Assembly: GCA_002352635.1 (NCBI GenBank)
Contig: DEIT01000237.1
Coordinates: forward strand, 26,663 to 38,648
Length of the DNA stretch: 11,986 bases
Origin: Hyphomicrobiaceae bacterium UBA2767
GTDB lineage: Bacteria; Pseudomonadota; Alphaproteobacteria; Rhizobiales; Methyloligellaceae
Reading direction: 5' to 3'
Position numbers and translations under genes: made by a program
Part shown: positions 1 to 5,475 of the stretch, one piece after another
Numbering within the stretch: position 1 is the first letter of the stretch
How the letters are laid out: every line of letters begins with the position of its first letter
The notes under the pieces: generated by a model
Told to the model about the DNA's origin: nothing
Seen by the model: the letters and a program-made list of their open reading frames with translations, nothing else
The model's database searches: none

Positions 1-1
1 G

Positions 2-310
2 CCTCTCTTCCTGCCGCTGGTTTCGGGCAACGGTCTCAGCCGGTATGACGTTATTTTGCAGCGCGACGTCATCAAGGCGCTGATACCCGTTGAACGCGCA
101 CTTGGCGTTCGCGCGGGTTGCCCCAAGGACGCGGCGGTGCGCATCCTGAACACCAAGACGCTTTCAAAGAAGGAAATCGAGGGCGGACTGACGTGGGAGG
201 AGGAGTGGCAGCTTTCCACCTGCAAGGGCGAGAAGCGCGTGCGCGTGTCCTATACGTCGCAAGAGGGCAGCGGAACCCGCTTCCAGATCAGGCAGGCGGT
301 ATCCCACTAG
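2..310 (+). CDS. Hypothetical protein, C-terminal part (5' end outside window)
   Basis: The reading frame is open from the left edge of the window to a TAG stop, giving about 102 residues of a protein whose start lies upstream. An internal TTG at 56 is a possible start, but the open frame upstream of it makes a truncated longer protein more likely. I do not recognise the family. Two cysteines are visible (AGCPKD and STCKGE). The tail has the pattern W-x-E-x-W-x(3)-C followed by alternating hydrophobic residues (RVRVSYT), which resembles the C-terminal beta-strand region of small secreted hypothetical proteins in Proteobacteria. That likeness is from memory and gives no function. The following gene remnant and possible terminator suggest that transcription ends shortly after this gene. 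Confidence 0.6.
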   Translation, partial: PLFLPLVSGNGLSRYDVILQRDVIKALIPVERALGVRAGCPKDAAVRILNTKTLSKKEIEGGLTWEEEWQLSTCKGEKRVRVSYTSQEGSGTRFQIRQAVSH

Positions 311-325
311 CGCCGGTTCTCATAT

Positions 326-341
326 GTCAACGCTTGTTGAC
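326..341. promoter_or_regulatory. Inverted repeat, possible operator
   Basis: GTCAAC-GCTT-GTTGAC is a perfect 6-bp inverted repeat with a 4-base centre, 16 bases after the stop of the first gene. No T-run follows it, so it is not a good terminator. Its form would suit a dimeric transcription factor such as a GntR-type regulator, and a TRAP transporter relic lies just downstream. That link is inference only; a 6-bp repeat can occur by chance. Confidence 0.2.
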
Positions 342-402
342 GCGATTCCTGAAAAGCGGACGTCCTAGCGCGCTCCGGACATGGCAGCCGGTGGAACAGC
401 GG

Positions 403-426
403 CTGTTTCTGAAAAGAACAGTTTTT
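403..426 (+). terminator. Possible Rho-independent terminator with GAAA loop
   Basis: Bases 403-410 pair with 415-421 (CTGTTTCT against AGAACAG, one bulged T), closing a GAAA tetraloop, and five T residues follow at once (422-426). The stem is AT-rich and short, which weakens the call. It lies about 93 bases beyond the stop of the first gene. An overlapping alternative hairpin, AACAGC-G-GCTGTT at 395-407, would compete with it. Confidence 0.35.
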
Positions 427-470
427 CCAGCTCGCCGGCTGCGGATTGCATGATTGGAATTTGTTCGTGA

Positions 471-656
471 GCAACTGACCAGCCGGTCGGATTCGCACTG
501 TTTTATATGAAGGGCGTTGCGCCGAAGGGTATCGACATAAAGACGATCTACAAAGGCGTTCTTCCGTTCATCGCGCTTCAGGCGATTGGGGAGGCCGCGG
601 TGTTTTATAATCCTGAACTGGTGACTTGGTTGCCGGAGGTCGCTTACGGCAAATAG
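471..656 (+). pseudogene. Remnant of TRAP transporter large permease (DctM-type), C-terminal tail only
   Basis: Between a TGA at 468-470 and the TAG at 654-656, this frame encodes about 61 residues that read as the end of a TRAP dicarboxylate-type large permease. GFALFYMKGVAPKG is the conserved segment before the last helix. It is followed by a hydrophobic final segment (VLPFIALQAIGEAAVF) and the usual ending PELVTWLP. An intact large permease is a multi-helix inner-membrane protein of over 400 residues, working with a small permease and a periplasmic binding protein; none of the rest is present. Similarity seems to begin near residue PVGF (about 483), so the break lies just upstream. An ATG at 507 could start a 49-residue peptide but has no evident ribosome binding site. 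The mannitol/chloroaromatic-type TRAP subgroup is my best guess, from memory. Confidence 0.65.
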
Positions 657-762
657 CGCCGTTAAGCGTATCAGGCGATTTGGAGAGTTGCGGATATGGA
701 TTCGGCTCCCAATGGCTGTTACGCTAGCGACAACAATGGGTTTTCATAGTTGAGTCAGTCGA
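657..762. other. Non-coding stretch after TRAP relic
   Basis: I see no coding sequence, clear hairpin or repeat here. It must hold the leader of the downstream LTXXQ-protein gene, but no convincing -35/-10 pair stands out. Together with 311-470 it makes up the gene-poor interval between the first gene and the LTXXQ protein. Confidence 0.4.
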
Positions 763-1176
763 TTGCATAACAGGTTGAGAGTGTATTGTGGTGCCCTCGT
801 GGCGGCCTGCGTGATGCTCGCCGCGTTGGCCCCTGTCCATGCCGCGCAAGGCTCAGTCCTTCCCCTGAGCGAAGCGCATATCAGTCAATATCTCAAACGC
901 CTGAGCCTCACCGAAAAGCAGAAGCCATCCGTAACCGCGATCATGAGGCGTTGGCGCCAGGAGGGCGAAGCCATCCTGAAAAAGCACGGCATCACCGGGC
1001 AGGGAGGCAAGAAGCCGGGGCTCTTTCAACTGGTCGGCTTGAAGGGTGAGTTGAAGAGCGTCGTCCAGTGGGGCCGTTCGGAGGCCTCGAAAATCCTGAC
1101 GCCGGTTCAGATGCGCGAATTTGAAAAGATCTATGCGGAAGGCGCGGTCCTCATCAGGAAGAACCTTCATCTCTGA
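763..1176 (+). CDS. Periplasmic LTXXQ-motif (Spy/CpxP-like) protein
   Basis: This 137-residue protein has a typical Sec signal peptide: two arginines, then a hydrophobic core (ALVAACVMLAAL) and a likely cleavage after VHA at about residue 27. The mature part is mostly helical, basic, and without cysteine. It carries two copies of the LTXXQ pattern, LTEKQ at 49-53 and LTPVQ at 112-116. That pair is the hallmark of the Spy/CpxP/heavy-metal-sensor family of small periplasmic chaperones and stress sensors, which act on misfolded envelope proteins or metal stress. Membership is inferred from the motifs; the spacing between them (59 residues) is plausible for the family. There is no ATG start. TTG at 763 keeps the positive signal-peptide region; GTG at 781 sits 6 bases after an AGG but would lose both arginines. 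The next gene, also secreted, starts 62 bases downstream and may be co-transcribed. Confidence 0.65.
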   Translation: MHNRLRVYCGALVAACVMLAALAPVHAAQGSVLPLSEAHISQYLKRLSLTEKQKPSVTAIMRRWRQEGEAILKKHGITGQGGKKPGLFQLVGLKGELKSVVQWGRSEASKILTPVQMREFEKIYAEGAVLIRKNLHL

Positions 1177-1238
1177 CCATCTTCCATCGCTGGCTGCAGC
1201 CCGCAGATAACGTGACTCAAAGCCCCGGGGAGGGCAGG

Positions 1239-1664
1239 ATGCGACGAACGATTTGCAGTTTGAAATTCTGCCTGGCTTTGCTTGCCGCCAGCGCGGTCTT
1301 CCCTCAAGCGGGTAATGCCGAGGACAAGACCTATATATGCTCGATCAGCGACGCACGAGAATGCACGTCGGAGGCGGACTGCAAGGCCGTGGAGCTGGAA
1401 GAAATCCTCGTTGCCCCGCTTATCATTTATGATCTGGAGAAGAAGGCGATCGTGTCGGCCGCAATGCGCGATCATGGCCGCGAGGAAAAGATTGCTGGAA
1501 TTCATCGCACACCAAGTGACCTGATCATCTATGGCCATGGCGATGACGAAGTCTGGAACACGATTATTTCGCTTAAAGACGGAACGATGACGGGCAACAT
1601 CAATAGTGGTGACGCGACCCACATTCTGTTCGGCCATTGTGCGCCCAACATCTACCCGAGATAA
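1239..1664 (+). CDS. Secreted four-cysteine protein of unknown function
   Basis: The 141-residue product begins at an ATG preceded by GGGAGGGCAGG, a good ribosome binding site. A GTG at 1212 would add nine residues ahead of the signal peptide and is less likely. Residues 1-27 form a Sec signal peptide (MRRTICSLKF, hydrophobic core, cleavage after AGNA). The mature part has four cysteines (33, 41, 47 and 134), an even number that fits two disulfides in the periplasm. The first three lie within 15 residues and the last is close to the C-terminus (FGHC), so one bond may tie the two ends together. I do not recognise a family, and no catalytic motif is evident. It follows another small secreted protein on the same strand and ends 43 bases before the convergent reductase gene. 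Confidence 0.6.
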   Translation: MRRTICSLKFCLALLAASAVFPQAGNAEDKTYICSISDARECTSEADCKAVELEEILVAPLIIYDLEKKAIVSAAMRDHGREEKIAGIHRTPSDLIIYGHGDDEVWNTIISLKDGTMTGNINSGDATHILFGHCAPNIYPR

Positions 1665-1707
1665 CGCCTCTCAACACAATACAGATCCGATCGGGTCTTC
1701 TTGCCGT

Positions 1708-3357
1708 TCACCCGGCCGGACCGAATGTCTCGGTGTGAATCCGGTCAGCGGGTACATTCTGGCGCTCGAGCGCGTCCTGAATGTCGGCCATGAAGCGCGT
1801 CGGACCGCACAGAAAGTAATGCGCGTCTGAGTTGCCAACCAGATCTGCCAGGAGCGCCCCGTCAATCCGCCCCTCGCGATGGTAGTCCTTTCCGAGCTCG
1901 TCCTCGGGAAGGGGCTTGCTGTAGGCAATGTGCAGGTCAATGTTCGCGCGGTCCTTCGCCAGAGCGTAAACCTCATCGGCGAGCGGATGATGAAGTCCGT
2001 CGCGGGCGCCATGGACAAACCAGACCGGGCGATCGTCGCTCTCGGCCACCGCCGCATGAAGCATGCTCACCATGGGCGTGACACCAACGCCGGCACTGAC
2101 GAGCACCAGCGGACAAATGTTGCACGTCATCATGAATTCGCCGGCCGGTGAACGGCTCTCAATGATGGCGCCCGGTTCGACGCTGTCATGCAGATGCCTC
2201 GATACCAGGCCCTGGTCTTCGCGCTTGACCGTAATCCTGTATTTGTCGTCGCCGGGCGCACTGGACAGCGAGTAGGTTCGCCGCGCCGGTTCATCGTTAC
2301 CCGGAATCCTGAATTCGACGGGCAGGTGCTGCCCCGGTTCGAATGCCGATAGCGTGCCACCATCGCGCGCCTCGAACAGGAAAGAGGTTACGTCCGCGCT
2401 TTCCGGTTTTTTCTCAACCAGACGCAATTCGCGAACGGACTCAGCATCCGCCTCCCAGCGCAGGTTGATGGCGCCTGAAAGTTCGATGCTCTCTTCGATG
2501 TCGAATGTGATCAACCGGCGCGCGCCCGGGTAGTCGGCCAACTCCGCCGAATCCCAGTCAATCGATGTGGTGCCCGTTAGTTGCAGCAATTTGCCTGTCT
2601 CGAAATCCACGAAAAGGAAGCCCGCGCGTGGGTCGAGAACGAGATTGCCGATCGTGTTGTAGTGATTGTTTCCGGCATAGTCCGGAAACTGCAACCGCCC
2701 GTCACTCAGAACCCTGACGAAGCCCTTGTCGCCGCCGCGGTGAGAGGCATCCATTCCAAACGAACGGCTCTCACCTTCACCGCGATATCCGCTTGCGATG
2801 AAGAATGTATCCGCGGATGCAATCCATTCCTGCTGCGCTGCAGTCAGACGAGTGTCGGTGGTCGCCTTTGATGAAGGTGCGTTGTCAACACGTTGCCATG
2901 CACGCTCTCTGATGTATTGCGGGCAGTTTCCAAACGATTGATCGACACGGAAGGTCATGGCGCCTGATCCGTTGTCGATTATGCGGCCATTGACACGATT
3001 ACGCCGCCGGGTGGCGAGCGCGATACCGAGAATGCCGATGTCTGCGCCAACCCCGAAAGCCTCCTCCAGCGCATCGCCTTGTGCGGGCTGTGCCTCAATA
3101 ACAAGATGCCGGTCGTCAGGTGACGTTATGAAACCCTCAGGTCCATCGAGAAATGTCACCCAGGGACGCCCTTTTTTGTCTCGTGCCGCAACAACGAGGT
3201 AGGGGAGTGAGGTGTGGAACGTCCTGTGCTGTTCCGGCATATAGTCGCGAACGACCTTGCGCGCCCAGGCCTCAATGTCGTGCGCTCCCAGGCGCTGCTG
3301 AACCTGCTGCTCACCTGGGTGGAAGGGCGAGTCCGTTAGATTTTGACGGGTGTTCAT
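1708..3357 (-). CDS. PNPOx-like / ferredoxin-NAD(P)H reductase fusion oxidoreductase
   Basis: The product is a 549-residue two-part flavoprotein. Roughly residues 25-250 form a pyridoxamine-phosphate-oxidase-like split barrel (TFHTSLPYLVVAARD, then a second half around HYNTIGNLVLDPRAGFLF), a fold that usually binds FMN. Residues 310-549 form a ferredoxin reductase module like that of flavohaemoglobins: the FAD motif R360-T-Y-S, the nucleotide-binding GVGVTP at 423-428, CGP at 517-519 and ETFG near the end. Many relatives with this layout carry a C-terminal plant-type 2Fe-2S domain; here the protein stops right after the reductase, so electrons probably pass from NAD(P)H through FAD to the N-terminal flavin or to an outside partner. 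The ATG at 3357 follows GAGAGAAAG. An in-frame ATG at 3414 would overlap the upstream gene and add 19 residues, so I prefer 3357. It is the last gene of the LysR-linked operon, 49 bases after the NTF2-like gene. Confidence 0.88.
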   Translation of the reverse strand: MNTRQNLTDSPFHPGEQQVQQRLGAHDIEAWARKVVRDYMPEQHRTFHTSLPYLVVAARDKKGRPWVTFLDGPEGFITSPDDRHLVIEAQPAQGDALEEAFGVGADIGILGIALATRRRNRVNGRIIDNGSGAMTFRVDQSFGNCPQYIRERAWQRVDNAPSSKATTDTRLTAAQQEWIASADTFFIASGYRGEGESRSFGMDASHRGGDKGFVRVLSDGRLQFPDYAGNNHYNTIGNLVLDPRAGFLFVDFETGKLLQLTGTTSIDWDSAELADYPGARRLITFDIEESIELSGAINLRWEADAESVRELRLVEKKPESADVTSFLFEARDGGTLSAFEPGQHLPVEFRIPGNDEPARRTYSLSSAPGDDKYRITVKREDQGLVSRHLHDSVEPGAIIESRSPAGEFMMTCNICPLVLVSAGVGVTPMVSMLHAAVAESDDRPVWFVHGARDGLHHPLADEVYALAKDRANIDLHIAYSKPLPEDELGKDYHREGRIDGALLADLVGNSDAHYFLCGPTRFMADIQDALERQNVPADRIHTETFGPAG

Positions 3358-3406
3358 TGCACTTTCTCTCAACGGTAACACTGGCTCGAACGCGCCCAAA
3401 ATTTGC

Positions 3407-3781
3407 TCAGGCATGCAAATGGAAAACCTTGTTCATGATCTTCCATGTCCCATCGACCTTGAGCAGGGTGAACAAGTCGGTAAACCGAAAGCCAGTCCAG
3501 TTTTCGAGTTCGAGCCGCACGGTCGCGACCGTACCGACCAGATCGACACTGGTGCTGCTCACTTCGAGCTGCTTTGCCGGGCCGTTCTCATCGTTCCAGT
3601 CGAACAACCCTTGAATGGGGCCGGCAAACAGGTCGCCGCCGATATAACCGAAGACCGTCGCGTCCTCATGGAATGCCGGTTTCATGTCGTCGCTTTTGCC
3701 GGACTTGGCGCCATGGATATAGTTCTGGAGGACCTTGGCGATCGCGTCATGGTCCCTCACGTCAGCGGATATCTCGTTCAC
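3407..3781 (-). CDS. NTF2/SnoaL-like protein (lumazine-binding-like)
   Basis: This 124-residue protein has the layout of the NTF2-like superfamily: an N-terminal helix (DAIAKVLQNYIHGAKSG), the motif MKPAFHEDATVFGY, and C-terminal beta strands ending LLKVDGTWKIMNKVFH. The closest subgroup from memory is the putative lumazine-binding / DUF4440-type group. Members include enzymes (isomerases, dehydratases) and pure binding proteins, so the substrate cannot be named. I chose GTG at 3781 because a perfect AGGAG lies 8 bases upstream; the in-frame GTG at 3790 sits directly against that AGGA and could not use it. The gene lies 53 bases after the SDR stop and 49 before the reductase start. A small-molecule-binding cone fold between a dehydrogenase and a flavin reductase fits a catabolic or detoxifying operon. 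Confidence 0.82.
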   Translation of the reverse strand: MNEISADVRDHDAIAKVLQNYIHGAKSGKSDDMKPAFHEDATVFGYIGGDLFAGPIQGLFDWNDENGPAKQLEVSSTSVDLVGTVATVRLELENWTGFRFTDLFTLLKVDGTWKIMNKVFHLHA

Positions 3782-3834
3782 TTGTCTCACTCCTATCGTC
3801 GTGCTGCATTGGTTTGTGATCTTGATTCCTGCCT

Positions 3835-4584
3835 CTAAACCTGAATCATACCGCCGTCGGCGACGAGGTCAGCTCCGGTGAAGTAGCTCGCATCTTCGGA
3901 TGCAAGAAACGCCGCGGTCGCCGCGATTTCCTCTGGCTTGCCGGGCCGACCGAGCGGCGTCTGCTGGATAACCTGCTCTCCGAAGGCATCGATTTCGTCT
4001 CGACTCAGACCGACTTTGCCCCAGAACGGGGTCTCGATGAGCCCTGGGCTGACAACATTGACACGGATACGGCGAGGCGAAAGTTCTGCCGCCAACGTGC
4101 GACCCAGCGAGCGAACCGCCGCCTTCGTTGCCGAATAGACGCTCGTGTTCGGTAGCCCGGACTGAGCGACCACGGATGCGTTGAGAATGACCGACGCACC
4201 TTCCGAGAGCAGCGGCAGGGCCTTTTGAACCGTAAAAAAGAGTCCTCGAACGTTGATGTTGAACAGATCATCAAACTGCTCTGGCGTTACCGTCTCGAAC
4301 GGACCCAAGGGCGCGACTCCCGCGTTTGCAAACAGCACGTCCACCCGATCGAATTTTTGTTTCACCAGAGCGTATAGCTGGTCCAAATCCTGGAGGTTCG
4401 CAACGTCACCGCGCACGCCTATTGCCCGGTCGCCGAGTTCGCCAATAGCTGCATCCAGTGCGTCCTGGTTGCGGCCGGTAATGACGACCATGGCACCCTC
4501 CGCGATGAACCGCCGGGCGGTGGCAAACCCGATGCCGCTGCTTCCGCCGGTGACGAGCGCAACCTTGTTGCTCAATTTGCTCAT
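3835..4584 (-). CDS. SDR-family NAD(P)-dependent oxidoreductase
   Basis: This is a classical short-chain dehydrogenase of 249 residues, the normal length. It has the Rossmann glycine motif TGGSSGIG (12-19), NAG at 87-89, NINVRG at 109-114, and the catalytic set Ser137, Tyr150 and Lys154 in the expected 13- and 4-residue spacing. It ends in the usual TGADLVADGGM segment. Members interconvert alcohols and ketones with NAD(P)H in the cytoplasm; the substrate is not predictable from these motifs. An Arg in the TGRN segment after the second beta strand (about residue 38) hints at NADPH preference, an inference. The ATG is preceded by AGGAG at 8 bases. It sits third in the LysR-linked operon, between the 59-residue ORF and the NTF2-like gene. 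Annotation as glucose 1-dehydrogenase-like would be a generic label only. Confidence 0.93.
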   Translation of the reverse strand: MSKLSNKVALVTGGSSGIGFATARRFIAEGAMVVITGRNQDALDAAIGELGDRAIGVRGDVANLQDLDQLYALVKQKFDRVDVLFANAGVAPLGPFETVTPEQFDDLFNINVRGLFFTVQKALPLLSEGASVILNASVVAQSGLPNTSVYSATKAAVRSLGRTLAAELSPRRIRVNVVSPGLIETPFWGKVGLSRDEIDAFGEQVIQQTPLGRPGKPEEIAATAAFLASEDASYFTGADLVADGGMIQV

Positions 4585-4634
4585 TGCCCGTTCTCCTGTT
4601 CCTTCATCTTGAATGAGGGTGAGTGACGCGTTCC

Positions 4635-4814
4635 TCAGCTGGTTTCCATGAATGCCGCCACGAGCCGCGCGACTTCATCCGGCGCATCACAGTAGTGCGC
4701 GCGAAACGGCCAGGTGCCGCCGAAGGTTTGGTCGGGTGCAACTGAGGGTGCGATTTGCTCGGCGGATCCATCCACCGGGCGAGCGGGGGCAATATCGGCA
4801 ACGGCCGGGGTCAT
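4635..4814 (-). CDS. 59-residue ORF, probable internally deleted alpha/beta hydrolase
   Basis: This frame starts at an ATG with AGGAG 8 bases upstream and ends at TGA, encoding 59 residues. Residues 29-45 (QTFGGTWPFRAHYCDAP) resemble the N-terminal lead-in of haloalkane-dehalogenase-like or epoxide-hydrolase-like alpha/beta hydrolases, where GGTWPF-x-x-HY normally runs on to the first strand. Residues 46-59 (DEVARLVAAFMETS) resemble the last helix of the same family. Nothing lies between them: no nucleophile-elbow serine or aspartate, no oxyanion HG, no catalytic histidine. The simplest reading is an in-frame deletion of the whole catalytic core that kept the start, ribosome binding site and stop. 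A genuine short protein is the alternative. It sits between the VOC and SDR genes on the same strand, 103 and 50 bases away. The hydrolase likeness is recalled, not searched. Confidence 0.5.
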   Translation of the reverse strand: MTPAVADIAPARPVDGSAEQIAPSVAPDQTFGGTWPFRAHYCDAPDEVARLVAAFMETS

Positions 4815-4846
4815 ATGCTTTCTCCTGCTGATGGATCTGCGCGAGC

Positions 4847-4877
4847 GAGGGCGGCGAGGGAAGAAACCGCCGCCCTC
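4847..4877. repeat. GC-rich hairpin in the VOC / small-ORF gap
   Basis: A perfect 10-bp stem, GAGGGCGGCG pairing with CGCCGCCCTC, encloses an 11-base loop. It lies on the transcript between the VOC stop and the start of the 59-residue ORF. No T-run follows on either strand, so it may slow RNA decay or attenuate rather than terminate. Confidence 0.45.
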
Positions 4878-4891
4878 ATGCTCTGGCTTGC

Positions 4892-4910
4892 GGGTTCTCG
4901 TCGAGAACCC
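4892..4910. repeat. Perfect palindrome just after the VOC stop codon
   Basis: GGGTTCTCG-T-CGAGAACCC is a 9-bp inverted repeat around a single base (in RNA, an 8-bp stem with a 3-base loop). It begins seven bases past the VOC stop on the minus strand. The following bases are not T-rich, so intrinsic termination is weak. An operator or an RNA-stabilising hairpin is possible. Confidence 0.45.
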
Positions 4911-4917
4911 TTGTCTG

Positions 4918-5328
4918 CTAAGACGCAGGCGCGATGAACTCCATGCGGATGCCGCCGGGGATGGAACACATCATGTGCGCGGTCGGTCCGTCACCGACGG
5001 GCTCTGGCGCGAACTCAATCTCCACCCCGTCACAGGTTTTGAGTTTTTCATGAATAGTATCGAGGGCTTCGGTGCCATCGACCTTGAGCGCGAAATGATG
5101 GAGGCCGATGACATTCTTGCGGTCAAATGAAACCGCAGTGTCAGGATTGCTAGCCTGCCAAAGGGTGATCATCGTTGTGCCGTCGCTGACGAAGACTGCC
5201 GGGTATAGCGGCTTTTCGCCGACCTGGGAGAATCCAAGCGTATCGATGAAGAATGCGCGGGTTTTGGCCAAATCCGGTACAGTCAGTCCGATGTGGTGGG
5301 CACCTTTGGTTACGGCTGCATCCGACAT
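4918..5328 (-). CDS. VOC-family protein (glyoxalase / dioxygenase superfamily)
   Basis: The 136-residue protein is a single vicinal-oxygen-chelate unit built from two beta-alpha-beta-beta-beta modules. The first opens with AHHIGLTVPDLAKTRAFF, and the second with GLHHFALKV and ends at IRMEF. His12, His78 and Glu130 occupy the usual metal-ligand positions; the glutamate that glyoxalase I uses at the end of the first module (near residue 55, in MITLWQ) is missing, so a glyoxalase I activity is unlikely. A metal-dependent isomerase, lyase or dioxygenase role is open. The ATG follows AGGAG at 7 bases. It is the first gene of the minus-strand operon and divergent from the LysR gene, which probably controls it. 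Confidence 0.9.
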   Translation of the reverse strand: MSDAAVTKGAHHIGLTVPDLAKTRAFFIDTLGFSQVGEKPLYPAVFVSDGTTMITLWQASNPDTAVSFDRKNVIGLHHFALKVDGTEALDTIHEKLKTCDGVEIEFAPEPVGDGPTAHMMCSIPGGIRMEFIAPAS

Positions 5329-5349
5329 TGTTCATCTCCTCGTTTCATC

Positions 5350-5394
5350 GGCCGGTCGTGATCCTGAAATTCCGCTACGGGCCGGTTGTTGATC
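5350..5394. promoter_or_regulatory. Two direct repeats 30 bp apart in the divergent region
   Basis: GGCCGGTCGTGATC (5350-5363) and GGCCGGTTGTTGATC (5380-5394) are near-identical and start exactly 30 bases apart, close to three helical turns, so both would face the same side of the DNA. They sit 22-66 bases ahead of the VOC start codon. A tandem binding site for a regulator is a reasonable inference; which protein binds is not shown. Confidence 0.35.
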
Positions 5395-5437
5395 ATGTTT
5401 GTGAATTTGCGCCTTTCATCTCTGTGTTAGAATACGC

Positions 5438-5456
5438 ATAATCCGCAATTGATTAT
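5438..5456. promoter_or_regulatory. Inverted repeat, candidate LysR binding site
   Basis: ATAATC-N7-GATTAT is a perfect 6-bp inverted repeat centred at 5447, 20 bases before the LysR start codon and about 110 from the VOC start. The AT-rich dyad fits the general form of LysR-family sites, though it does not match T-N11-A exactly. A weak TAGAAT -10 candidate for the LysR gene lies at 5428-5433, so binding here could both repress the regulator gene and activate the operon. Confidence 0.4.
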
Positions 5457-5475
5457 TTCATTTTACGGAATAGAG

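Noticed and set aside
1684..1697. Palindrome-like GATCCGATCGGGTC between the convergent genes
   Set aside because: Only a few central base pairs are symmetrical and no T-run follows on either strand, so it is not supported as a bidirectional terminator.
4604..4801. A 65-residue minus-strand open frame overlapping the 59-residue ORF
   Set aside because: It has no ribosome binding site and Pro/Arg-rich composition, whereas the alternative frame from 4814 has AGGAG and family-like segments.
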